This document shows, in pieces, positions 9,541 through 17,940 of a DNA stretch of 64,000 nt. The DNA comes from Spirosoma lacussanchae. Lineage in GTDB: Bacteria > Bacteroidota > Bacteroidia > Cytophagales > Spirosomataceae. The position numbers and the translations under genes were made by a program. The stretch covers positions 1,599,639 to 1,663,638 of the forward strand of contig NZ_SWJG01000001.1 in the NCBI RefSeq assembly GCF_005870035.1, in the 5' to 3' direction. The notes beneath the pieces are model-generated. The model did not search any database and was not told the DNA's origin. It saw only the letters and a list, made by a program, of their open reading frames with translations. The first letter of the stretch is position 1; every line of letters starts with the position of its first letter.

Positions 9541-10035
9541 ATGGATCTGCTTACTCCCGATCTTGGTCTGCTGTTCTGGCAGGTGGTCGTTTTCCTCGGC
9601 CTGTTTCTGATTCTTCGCGCCTTTGCCTGGAAACCCATCACGGAAAGTCTGAACGAGCGCGAAAACAACATTCAAAGTGCCCTTGACCTAGCTGAAAAAA
9701 CCCGTCAGGAAATGACGGCGCTGAAAGCCGATAACGAAAAGTTACTGGCCCAGGCTCGTACGGAACGGGAAGCTATCCTGCGGGGAGCCAAAGAAACGGC
9801 CGACAAGATGGTCGCTGATTCGCGCGTGAAAGCCGAGGCAGAAGGCAAACGGATTCTGGAACAGGCACGCGAAGCAATGCAGAATGAGCGGCAGGCTCTG
9901 GTGGCTCAAATGAAAAAAGAGGTAGTTACCCTCTCGCTCGATATCGCCGAGAAAGTACTTCGTAAGGAACTGAGCGATAAATCATCGCAGGAGAAGCTGG
10001 TAAACGATCTGGTATCTAACTCTCGCTTAAACTAA
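9541..10035 (+). CDS. atpF: F0F1 ATP synthase subunit b
   Basis: 164 residues, the normal length. One N-terminal membrane helix (about 9-27, LFWQVVVFLGLFLILRAF) is followed by WKPITESLNEREN and a long charged Ala/Glu/Lys/Arg-rich helix that forms the peripheral stalk. The protein joins subunit a in the membrane to delta on F1. The ATG at 9541 directly precedes the membrane helix. The atpH start follows six bases after the stop. Confidence 0.95.
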   Translation: MDLLTPDLGLLFWQVVVFLGLFLILRAFAWKPITESLNERENNIQSALDLAEKTRQEMTALKADNEKLLAQARTEREAILRGAKETADKMVADSRVKAEAEGKRILEQAREAMQNERQALVAQMKKEVVTLSLDIAEKVLRKELSDKSSQEKLVNDLVSNSRLN

Positions 10036-10041
10036 CCAACT

Positions 10042-10581
10042 ATGGCCGTTGCTAGTGTAGCCGCGCGTTATGCCAAGTCGCTGTTAGATTTGGCCAAGGA
10101 ACAGGGAATTACCGATGTGCTTTATGAAGACATGAAGCTTTTCCGGGATACGCTGAGCAAAAACCGTCAGCTCAACCTGATTCTGAAAAACCCGATTGTT
10201 CGGGCTGAGAAGAAAAACTCGATCGTCAAGCAGGTATTTGGTCCCCGACTCAATCCGGTAACCATGTCGTTTCTGGCCATCATTGCCCGCAAGAATCGCG
10301 AAGCCATTGTTGATGCTATTGCTGATGAATTTATCAGTCAGCACGACCGCATGAAAGGAATTGAGCACGCTACTGTAATTACGACCGTGCCGCTGACCGA
10401 TGAACTTCGGAATAAATTCAAGGCAATCGTTACGAAAACAACCGGCAGCAAACTGATTGAACTCGACGAACGAGTAGACTCTAAACTGATTGGGGGCTAT
10501 ATTCTTCGGGTGGGTGATCGGCAGATTGATGGCTCGATTCGTAATCAGCTAAACGAGATGCGCCTGAAATTCATGAACTGA
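10042..10581 (+). CDS. atpH: F0F1 ATP synthase subunit delta
   Basis: 179 residues, full length for the family. The N-terminal helical domain begins VAARYAKSLLDLAKEQG, the hallmark AxRYAkAL segment. The C-terminal domain has the conserved LIGGYILRVGDRQIDGSI motif. Delta clamps the peripheral stalk to the alpha3beta3 head. The operon ends here at a strong hairpin. In many Bacteroidetes atpA and atpG would follow; they are not in this window. Confidence 0.96.
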   Translation: MAVASVAARYAKSLLDLAKEQGITDVLYEDMKLFRDTLSKNRQLNLILKNPIVRAEKKNSIVKQVFGPRLNPVTMSFLAIIARKNREAIVDAIADEFISQHDRMKGIEHATVITTVPLTDELRNKFKAIVTKTTGSKLIELDERVDSKLIGGYILRVGDRQIDGSIRNQLNEMRLKFMN

Positions 10582-10595
10582 GAAATACACAGTGT

Positions 10596-10644
10596 AATAC
10601 TAAAAAACCCGCCCCCAGATTCTGAGGGCGGGTTTTTTAGTATT
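10596..10644. terminator. Bidirectional terminator between atpH and the serine hydrolase gene
   Basis: Perfect 19-bp inverted repeat (10596-10614 with 10626-10644) with a GC core and A/T flanks, so it ends transcription from both sides. It lies 15 bases after the atpH stop and three bases beyond the end of the minus-strand gene. Confidence 0.92.
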
Positions 10645-10647
10645 GGC

Positions 10648-11556
10648 TCACCACCATTTTTCATAATCTCTGGCTGGCTTCCAGGTCGATTTGGGTTCGA
10701 AATGCTGCCAGAGAATAGCCGACACGTTGCGCAATAGCGTGAACCCCTCGTTGGAGCGTTCCCAGCTTTCGTCTTTCTGATTTTTGGTCATTACGCAGTA
10801 TACATAGTCGCCGTGGGGAGCATGCACCAGCACTACTTCTGAACGGGACCGATCTACAGCCCCGTTTTTGGACGCCGTTTTTATCTCGGGTGGCAGTTGC
10901 GACAGCCCATCATTGTCCCAGTACTGACGACCCAGATTCCGATACATTTCGTCGCTGGCATCGGGGCTAACGGCTTTTCCCTCCCGAATATATACCAGTA
11001 GATTGGCCAGCTCGCGGGGCGTGGTTTGTCCCCAGCCATACTGACTCCAATCCCCTTTGCGACCGGGTGTGCGTGAGTTGACCCGGGTTTGGGGAAATCC
11101 ATTTTTGTCGAGCCAGGCATTGATGGCGGCTCCACCACCGGCCAATGCCTGACACCACAAACTAGCAGTGTTATCGCTGACGGTTTCCATAAGCATAACG
11201 ACTTCGCTCAGCGGAATTTTAGCGCCGTCTTTAAGCGACCCTACAATGTCATCGCCGTAACGCAGCGAATCTTTGTAGGTCAACACCTGCCCATAGGTGA
11301 GTGCCCCCTGATGAATCTTGTCAAATAACCCGCATTGGATCGGGACCTTAATGGTGCTGGCGGTCGGGAAAAGCGTGTCTGCATTTATAGATACGGTCTG
11401 ACCCGTTCGGAGGTTACGAACGTAAATTCCCACATCGCCCCGGAAACCGGTCAACGCTGTGTGTAATCGTTTTTCGAGGGTTGATTGGCGCGCGGGCTGG
11501 GCATAGGTGATCAGCCCCAGCAGGCAGCAATAAAGCGTTGAGACAAGAAGACGCAT
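10648..11556 (-). CDS. Class A beta-lactamase-like serine hydrolase, secreted
   Basis: 302 residues with a signal peptide cut near residue 19-20 (LGLITYAQ). It has the SxxK motif S67-T-I-K70 and an SDN triad at 127-129, as in class A beta-lactamases. The third motif is KNG (about residue 230) in place of KTG. The omega-loop Glu of ExxLN, which activates the deacylating water, is not visible: the region reads RTPGRKGDWSQYGWGQTTP. The fold family is likely (Beta-lactamase2), but hydrolysis of beta-lactams is doubtful; a peptidase or penicillin-interacting role is possible. The start ATG overlaps the stop of the upstream acetyltransferase gene by one base, indicating translational coupling. Confidence 0.8.
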   Translation of the reverse strand: MRLLVSTLYCCLLGLITYAQPARQSTLEKRLHTALTGFRGDVGIYVRNLRTGQTVSINADTLFPTASTIKVPIQCGLFDKIHQGALTYGQVLTYKDSLRYGDDIVGSLKDGAKIPLSEVVMLMETVSDNTASLWCQALAGGGAAINAWLDKNGFPQTRVNSRTPGRKGDWSQYGWGQTTPRELANLLVYIREGKAVSPDASDEMYRNLGRQYWDNDGLSQLPPEIKTASKNGAVDRSRSEVVLVHAPHGDYVYCVMTKNQKDESWERSNEGFTLLRNVSAILWQHFEPKSTWKPARDYEKWW

Positions 11557-12029
11557 CAGAAAGAAACAGATTTAACCAGTTTATAGTGGGTGCAAAGAAA
11601 CAATTCCCGTTCGTAGAACCGAAGCGTGTTGACCCGTTTTTGATTGGTAGTCACCTCCAGATTGACGAGTCCTTCTTCAGTCCCGATCTGGGCAACAGCG
11701 TTGAGCAATTGCTGACCTATGCGTTGCTTTCGCCAGTTAGGATGAACGTAGAGTTCCTGAATTTCGCCCACCTTGCCGGTGTGATGCAGAAGATACTGTA
11801 TGTGGCAGCTGACGAAGCCGACGGGCTCATCTGCCTGTACTGCAATCAGGTAATGGATCTGCGGATTAGCCAGGTTGCGTTCGAATACCGACAGGAAAAG
11901 CGCGCTGTCCAGTGCCTGGTCTTCGAGGTCGCAGATAAACTGATAAATGATAGATGCGTCGGCCAGCGTAGCCCGACGAATAGAACTGTCGGCTGGCGGG
12001 GTAAAATGAACAGGATTATCCTTTTGCAT
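11556..12029 (-). CDS. GNAT-family N-acetyltransferase
   Basis: 157 residues. The acetyl-CoA binding motif A is recognisable: IQELYVHPNWRKQRIGQQLL, with the R/QxxGxG/A-type pyrophosphate loop at about 93-101. After it comes a motif-B-like LEVTTNQKRVNTLRFYERELF, typical of small-molecule or protein N-acetyltransferases. The substrate cannot be read from the sequence. The gene is upstream of the serine hydrolase on the same strand and joined to it by a TGATG stop/start overlap. Confidence 0.85.
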   Translation of the reverse strand: MQKDNPVHFTPPADSSIRRATLADASIIYQFICDLEDQALDSALFLSVFERNLANPQIHYLIAVQADEPVGFVSCHIQYLLHHTGKVGEIQELYVHPNWRKQRIGQQLLNAVAQIGTEEGLVNLEVTTNQKRVNTLRFYERELFLCTHYKLVKSVSF

Positions 12030-12158
12030 AGAAACCAGGCGCTTGATAAGGCCAAGTTCGCTGTTTCAGCGCTTCGTTTGACAAGTATCGGCGACAATAG
12101 GAATGATTCATCAGGTTCGGACGCCTTTTCCGTTTTGGTATTAAAATAGTTTAAATAT

Positions 12159-14720
12159 ATGGTCTATAGATGCAATTGGTATAATCCTTGTTCTACTTTT
12201 GCCTACACGTACATAACCGTAATCTTTGTTCTTATCATGAATGCATCTGCAGCAGTCGCGCAGCCAAACGCGGTCAGTGAGACCCGCTTGAACCCGCCCG
12301 CTATTCCCTTATTGACCATTGATCCGTACACCAGCGTCTGGTCGTTTGGTCCTCAGCTACATCAGGACGCTACCCGACACTGGACGGGTCAGCCAAACCA
12401 GCTGAACGGCCTGATTCGGGTAGATGGGCAAACGTTTCGATTTATGGGTAACCCGTCGTTTGCGGGCGAAACCATTGTCCCTACCGCCCGGGAGGGTGCC
12501 TATGCGGCCCGCTATCTGACCGAGAAACCGGCCTCTGACGACTGGATGACCCCGGCGTTCGACGACAGCCAATGGGCCAAAGGGACAGGTCATTTTGGAA
12601 GCCGCGCTGGTGACGAGACTAGTTGGACAACGCCAAACCTGTACGTTCGGCGCGAAGTTATGCTCGATCAGGTACCGGATGGTCCGTTGCTGGTCAACGC
12701 GATTCAGAATGATAACTATGAGCTGTTCATTAATGGCGAGCGCGTAGCCAAAGTAGGTGGCGTATCGCCGGATTACCGACTAACGCCAACGCATCGGAAG
12801 GCGACAGAGGTCCTGCGCAAGGGGCGTAATATCATCGCGTTTCATAGTGAGAATTTCTCGGGGCCCGGTTTTGTCGACCTGGGTCTGGTAGAACAGCGGA
12901 TGCTTCACTACAAACCCGCCGAGCAGACGGCCCGGCGTATGACGGCGACCCGGTCTGAATTTGTCTTTACCGCGGCTGGCGTTGAGCTGACTGTAACGTT
13001 TCTGTCGCCGTTGCTGATGACCAATCTGGATGTTTTGTCGCGGCCCATACAATACCTGACCTTTACTGTGCGGGCAACGGATGGCAAGAAACATGACGTA
13101 CAACTCTATACGGATGCGTCAGCCGAATTAGCCGTAAACACGCCCGATCAGTTGGTAACGTGGCAGCGCGGCCGGGTTAACCGCCCGGGTGGTGCCGCGC
13201 TCGATTACATGCGGGTTGGTACGGTGGAGCAGAAGGTGCTCGGCCGGAAAGGGGACGATGTCCGAATTGACTGGGGCCATTTCTACGTCGCGTCGGTAGC
13301 GGGGCCGAACACGAGCCGGCGGATTGGTTCACTGGCCAGCGCCCTGAATCAGTTTGAACGGGAGGGGCGCGTAACCGACCTGCACGAACGAATGCCGCGC
13401 CTGGTCAGCGATAGTTTGCCCGTGCTGGCTACCAGTATTGCCCTGGGACGGGTCGGAGAAAAGCCCGTTGAACAGCACCTCCTGCTGGGTTATGACGACG
13501 TGAAGTCTGTTGAGTATTTCGGGCAGCCGCTCAACGCCTGGTGGCGTCGCTATCACCTGTCGACAGACGGGCTCACCAGTATGGAACAGGCGTTACAGGA
13601 CGCCGAAACCGACTATATAACGTTGCGAAAGCAGTGCGATGCGTTCGACAGACAACTCTACGCCGATGCGCTGAAGGCAGGAGGAGCTACCTACGCCGAT
13701 CTGTGCGTACTGGCTTACCGGCAGGCTATTGCCGCTCATAAACTGGTGGCCGGACCCAAAGGAGAGCTATTTTTCTTCTCGAAAGAAAACTTCTCGAACG
13801 GCTCCATCGGTACCGTTGATGTGACCTACCCATCGGCGCCCTTGTTTCTGCTCTATAATCCCAATTTGCTCAAGGGAATGATGGAGCCTATTTTCCAGTA
13901 TTCAGAAAGTGGGCGGTGGAACAAGCCCTTTGCGGCCCACGATGTAGGCACCTATCCGCTGGCTAACGGGCAGACCTACGGTGAAGACATGCCCGTTGAA
14001 GAGTGTGGCAACATGCTTATTCTGACGGCCGCCATTGCCGCCGTAGAGGGAAACGCCAACTATGCCCGTCAGCACTGGGCCTCGCTAACCCTCTGGACCG
14101 ACTACTTGATTCAGCATGGGTTTGATCCGGCCAATCAGCTCTGTACCGACGACTTTGCGGGGCATATTGCCCGCAACGCCAACCTGTCAGTTAAGGCCAT
14201 CATGGGCATTGCCTGCTACGGCTACCTGGCCGGACGGCTGGGCGATAAAGCGCGGGAGCAGGAGTATATGGATATGGCGCGTGACCTGGCCCGCAAATGG
14301 ATGAAACTGGCCGATGATGGGGACCACTACAGCCTCACCTTCGAAAACCCCGGCACCTGGAGCCAGAAGTACAACCTGGTTTGGGATAAGCTGCTTAAGC
14401 TAAACGTCTTTCCGGACGAAGTAGCCCATCGGGAGCTGGCTTATTACCTGACTAAGCAGCAACCATTCGGACTGCCGCTGGATAGCCGAAAAACCTATAC
14501 GAAATCAGACTGGATCATCTGGACCGCAACGCTGGCCGACCGCCCCGCTGATTTTGAGGCACTCATAGCGCCGGTACTCAGGTTTGCCAACGAGACGCCC
14601 GACCGAGTGCCACTGAACGACTGGCACGAAACGACCACCGGTACCAAAGTAGGCTTTCAGGCCCGATCAGTAGTAGGTGGCTATTTTATTAAACTGCTGC
14701 AGGTGAAGAAGCTACACTAA
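12159..14720 (+). CDS. Secreted glutaminase-family protein (DUF5127/DUF4965/DUF1793 type)
   Basis: Up to 853 residues. The N-terminal part begins LLTIDPYTSVWSFG after a hydrophobic export segment ending AAVAQ. A large beta-rich module follows, then a six-hairpin-like helical domain over about residues 480-850, containing VTYPSAPLFLLYNP, AHDVGTYPLANGQ, MPVEECGNMLIL and NLVWDKLLKLN. These motifs match the glutaminase A-like family of fungi and Bacteroidetes. Substrate and activity are unproven. The first ATG (12159) gives a long 35-residue signal region; the next in-frame ATG (12237) would leave almost no signal peptide. A perfect -7-like element at 12194-12201 makes the start uncertain. Confidence 0.82.
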   Translation: MVYRCNWYNPCSTFAYTYITVIFVLIMNASAAVAQPNAVSETRLNPPAIPLLTIDPYTSVWSFGPQLHQDATRHWTGQPNQLNGLIRVDGQTFRFMGNPSFAGETIVPTAREGAYAARYLTEKPASDDWMTPAFDDSQWAKGTGHFGSRAGDETSWTTPNLYVRREVMLDQVPDGPLLVNAIQNDNYELFINGERVAKVGGVSPDYRLTPTHRKATEVLRKGRNIIAFHSENFSGPGFVDLGLVEQRMLHYKPAEQTARRMTATRSEFVFTAAGVELTVTFLSPLLMTNLDVLSRPIQYLTFTVRATDGKKHDVQLYTDASAELAVNTPDQLVTWQRGRVNRPGGAALDYMRVGTVEQKVLGRKGDDVRIDWGHFYVASVAGPNTSRRIGSLASALNQFEREGRVTDLHERMPRLVSDSLPVLATSIALGRVGEKPVEQHLLLGYDDVKSVEYFGQPLNAWWRRYHLSTDGLTSMEQALQDAETDYITLRKQCDAFDRQLYADALKAGGATYADLCVLAYRQAIAAHKLVAGPKGELFFFSKENFSNGSIGTVDVTYPSAPLFLLYNPNLLKGMMEPIFQYSESGRWNKPFAAHDVGTYPLANGQTYGEDMPVEECGNMLILTAAIAAVEGNANYARQHWASLTLWTDYLIQHGFDPANQLCTDDFAGHIARNANLSVKAIMGIACYGYLAGRLGDKAREQEYMDMARDLARKWMKLADDGDHYSLTFENPGTWSQKYNLVWDKLLKLNVFPDEVAHRELAYYLTKQQPFGLPLDSRKTYTKSDWIIWTATLADRPADFEALIAPVLRFANETPDRVPLNDWHETTTGTKVGFQARSVVGGYFIKLLQVKKLH

Positions 14721-14771
14721 GTAAATGGCCCCTAGCAACTTACGGCTAACCCGTTGCTAGGGGCCATTTAC
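14721..14771. terminator. Perfect 19-bp inverted repeat after the glutaminase-family gene
   Basis: 14721-14739 pairs exactly with 14753-14771 around a 13-base loop, directly after the stop codon. There is no T run after the right arm, so it may work as a terminator or as an RNA 3' end protected from exonucleases. Confidence 0.6.
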
Positions 14772-14792
14772 CCGAAAAAGCAGGAACCGGGG

Positions 14793-14824
14793 TTGTTTCG
14801 TATTTTTTAAATGCACTACCTTTA
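14793..14824 (+). promoter_or_regulatory. Putative Bacteroidetes promoter for the PAS histidine kinase
   Basis: TTG (14793-14795) lies 21 bases before TACCTTTA (14817-14824), one mismatch from the TAnnTTTG -7 consensus. The start codon is about 60 bases downstream. Confidence 0.4.
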
Positions 14825-14884
14825 ATGGGGCGGACAACACGTGTATACATCATCACAGATGTATAACCATTTCCAGACGACCTC

Positions 14885-17197
14885 ATGCAAACAGATCTCT
14901 CGGCAGTGGCCATGGCGCAGCGTATCCTGGATACTTCGCGCAACGGAATGTTGTTGTATCAGCCCGTTTATGACATCCAGACCAGCGCCCCTGTTGATCT
15001 GCAACTGTCTATGGCCAATAGGCTGGCCGAGATCATGCTGGGCTGTTCGAGGTCGGTGGCTATTGGGCAGCTCATGAGTCAGCAGTTGCCCAGGGGTATT
15101 GACGCTGATCAACTTCGTGAGCTTTTACGGGTTGCCGAATCAGGGGATTCTCTGTCTTATGACGTTTGCATCAGGCATACCGAATGTTACCCGAACACGG
15201 GTTGGTATACCATTACGGCCGACGAATTCAACGGCGGTGTGCTAATCGCATACACCGATATTTCGGCCGCTGTACAGGCCCGGCAGGAACAGACTGAACT
15301 GAACGACTTCATCGACGTGGTTTTTAGTACGTCGCTACTGGGCATTTCGGTGTTCGAAGCCATCAGAGATGAGAACGGCAGGATCAGCGATTTTCGACTG
15401 GTACGAATAAACGAGACCGGCGCCCACATGAATGGGATGCAGGCCAATCAGCTTGAGGGAAAAACGCTGCGCACCTTATATCCTCAAACCGAACAGGTGG
15501 GTTCCTTTCAGCAGTACGTTACTGTCATCGAACGAAACGAATCGTTTGTCAAGGAGCAGTACTACCCCAATCAAAACCGATGGTATACCATCTCGGGTCG
15601 AAAGTTTAAAGATGGTGTTATTCTCACCTTTCAGAATAGTACCGATCTGAAACGAATCGGGCAGCGCAGCGACCACCAGACTGATCTGTTGCAAAGTGTT
15701 GTTGACAATGCGCCGGTCGGTATTATTCTGGCCGAGGCTATTTACGGATTAGGGGACCAGTCGGGACAGGTCGTCGATTTCCGGTACCGGCTTACCAACC
15801 GCTTCAACGCCGAACTGGTCGGGCATACGGTAGAGGATATGACCAATCAGCCAATTTCAGCCTTGTTTCCGGATTGGCAGCAGATGCCGCTTTTCCAGGT
15901 TATGGAGAGCGTAAACCGCACAGGTGAGGCCCGGCAGTTTAGCGAAGAGTACAACCGATACGGCATACGGGGCTGGTTTGAGTATTACCTGGTCAAGCTG
16001 GGGGATGCCGTTTTGCTCACATTCCTCGATGTAACCAGACTCCGGGAAGCCGATGAGGAGAAAAAGCAGCAGGCCGATCTGCTCCAGGCCGTAGTCAATA
16101 ACTCACCGACCGGTATTGTGCTGTACCAGGCTGTACGCGATGAAACCGGGCAGATTGTCGATTTCGTACATGCACTAACCAATCCAACCAACGCGCGCGT
16201 TACGGGCCGTTCGGTAGAGGAGATGGCTGGGTTATTGATGTTGACGGATTACCCGAGCAACCGAACGAATGGTCACTTCGACGATTTGGTTCAGGTGACT
16301 GAAACCGGAGAGCCGCTCCGGCGGCTACTTGATTACCGGGCTCATGGTATCAACGGCTGGTATGATGCCCAGTATGTCAAACAAGGTGATGGTGTGTTAT
16401 TTACCTACCTCGATGTGTCCGAAAGCCAGCAAAACCGCGCCCAGCTTGAAGCTGCCAACCGCGACCTGCTCCGCTCCAACGACAATCTGCAGCAATTTGC
16501 CTACGTGGCCAGTCATGACCTGCAGGAGCCCCTGCGAAAGATTCAGGCCTTCGGAAATCTGCTTCAGATGCATGCGGTCAATCAGCTGGATGGAACGGCA
16601 ATGGGCTATATCGACCGGATGCAGTCGTCGGCCGTACGGATGTCGATGCTGATTCGGGATTTATTGGCCTTTTCCCGCTTATCTACCCAGCAGGAAGCGT
16701 TTTTGCCCGTTTCGCTGAACGAACTTCTGGCTGAGTTGACTGAAGACCTCAGCACCGCCATTGATGAAGCACAGGCTACTATCAGAATCGATAGCCTGCC
16801 GGTTATTTTTGGACATCGGTTACAGCTGTATCAGCTTTTTCAGAACCTAATCACCAACGCCATTAAATTTCGCCAGCAGCATATTTCGCCAACTGTGGAG
16901 ATTCGCTGCCGTCGGGTCAACATGGCCGAACTGCCCGACAATCTGAAAAACAGCGCGCAAGGCCGACCATTCATCGAACTCAGCGTAGTCGACAATGGGA
17001 TTGGGTTCGAAGAAAAATACCTGGATCGTATTTTTCAGGTATTTCAGCGATTAAACAGCAAAAGCCAGTTTGCCGGATCGGGCGTGGGGCTGGCCATCTG
17101 CAAGAAGGTTGCCGAAAATCATGGTGGCATGATTACTGCAACCAGCCAGTTGAATCAGGGATCAACGTTTCTGGTTTATCTCCCCGTTGATAAATAA
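14885..17197 (+). CDS. Multi-PAS sensor histidine kinase
   Basis: 770 residues, no membrane segment or signal peptide, so probably cytoplasmic. Four tandem PAS-like domains are visible (about 10-125, 145-265, 275-390 and 400-520). The last three share a framework with LLQ(S/A)VV(D/N)N(A/S)P and a phrase like GWFEYY or GWYDAQY near their ends, suggesting internal duplication. The HisKA domain has the phospho-acceptor His at about 544 in YVASHDLQEPLRK, the phytochrome-like class. The HATPase domain shows the N box (NLITNAIKF), G1 (VVDNGIGF) and G2 (GSGVGLAICKK). No receiver domain is present and no response regulator gene lies nearby. It probably phosphorylates a distant partner; the ligands are unknown. 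Confidence 0.93.
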   Translation: MQTDLSAVAMAQRILDTSRNGMLLYQPVYDIQTSAPVDLQLSMANRLAEIMLGCSRSVAIGQLMSQQLPRGIDADQLRELLRVAESGDSLSYDVCIRHTECYPNTGWYTITADEFNGGVLIAYTDISAAVQARQEQTELNDFIDVVFSTSLLGISVFEAIRDENGRISDFRLVRINETGAHMNGMQANQLEGKTLRTLYPQTEQVGSFQQYVTVIERNESFVKEQYYPNQNRWYTISGRKFKDGVILTFQNSTDLKRIGQRSDHQTDLLQSVVDNAPVGIILAEAIYGLGDQSGQVVDFRYRLTNRFNAELVGHTVEDMTNQPISALFPDWQQMPLFQVMESVNRTGEARQFSEEYNRYGIRGWFEYYLVKLGDAVLLTFLDVTRLREADEEKKQQADLLQAVVNNSPTGIVLYQAVRDETGQIVDFVHALTNPTNARVTGRSVEEMAGLLMLTDYPSNRTNGHFDDLVQVTETGEPLRRLLDYRAHGINGWYDAQYVKQGDGVLFTYLDVSESQQNRAQLEAANRDLLRSNDNLQQFAYVASHDLQEPLRKIQAFGNLLQMHAVNQLDGTAMGYIDRMQSSAVRMSMLIRDLLAFSRLSTQQEAFLPVSLNELLAELTEDLSTAIDEAQATIRIDSLPVIFGHRLQLYQLFQNLITNAIKFRQQHISPTVEIRCRRVNMAELPDNLKNSAQGRPFIELSVVDNGIGFEEKYLDRIFQVFQRLNSKSQFAGSGVGLAICKKVAENHGGMITATSQLNQGSTFLVYLPVDK

Positions 17198-17216
17198 GCG
17201 GATTCACTGCCCGTGG

Positions 17217-17867
17217 TTAATAACCTTGCAGCGCATCGGACTCAAAAATGTGCTTTCCCGTGAGGCCCTGCTGGGCGGTTTGCCGCATGGCATTGGCCAC
17301 TTTGACCGCGTCGATACCCCGGTATCTGGCCGGAATCAGTGGCGAAAACAGGCGCATGGCCCCCTCGGCCAACCGTTCGCCGAACCGGTTTTCAGCCCGG
17401 TTGCCAAGCAGGAGCGACGGGCGAAAAATCAGCAGGGTAGGGTATCCCAGCGCAGCCAGATCGCGCTCTATTTCGCCCTTCACCCGGTTGTAGAAAAAAG
17501 ATGAATTGGTATCAGCCCCCATGGCCGTCACAATGGAGAACTGTTTGGCCCCATTTGCCAGGCCGAGCCGGGCAATATCCAGAGGGTATTGGTAATCGAC
17601 TTTTCGGAAGGCATCCCGCGAGCCGGCTTTTTTCATTGTAGTGCCTAAGCAGCAAAAGATATCGTCGGCCTGGGTGAGAAGCCCATTGGGGTGGTCAAAA
17701 TCAAATTGTACTTCCTGCAAACGGGGGTGCTGCCAGGTTAATGACTTGCGGATCAGTACTTTTACGCTGGAATAATCCGGGGAGTTAACCAACTGATGAG
17801 CGAGCAGGTCGCCAATCAGGCCCGTTGCTCCAATCAGTAAAGCCGTTTTTGAGGAAGATGTCATCAT
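17217..17867 (-). CDS. NAD(P)-binding Rossmann-fold oxidoreductase (atypical SDR, HTATIP2-like)
   Basis: 216 residues. The N-terminus carries the dinucleotide motif LLIGATGLIGDLL, with a beta strand KVLIRK after the first helix. DDIFCCLGTTMKKAGS and a later YNRVKGEIERDL segment fit the NAD(P)H-binding family related to HTATIP2 and yeast YEL047-like proteins; FRPSLLLG follows. Activity and substrate are unknown. It converges on the histidine kinase gene with 19 bases between stops. The ATG at 17867 is used; a second ATG follows immediately. Confidence 0.85.
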   Translation of the reverse strand: MMTSSSKTALLIGATGLIGDLLAHQLVNSPDYSSVKVLIRKSLTWQHPRLQEVQFDFDHPNGLLTQADDIFCCLGTTMKKAGSRDAFRKVDYQYPLDIARLGLANGAKQFSIVTAMGADTNSSFFYNRVKGEIERDLAALGYPTLLIFRPSLLLGNRAENRFGERLAEGAMRLFSPLIPARYRGIDAVKVANAMRQTAQQGLTGKHIFESDALQGY

Positions 17868-17940
17868 ATAGAGAGGGGTATTTTCGCTAATTTAGTCGCG
17901 ATATCAACAAACAAAGGTCCACCCATCCTAAATCTATTTT

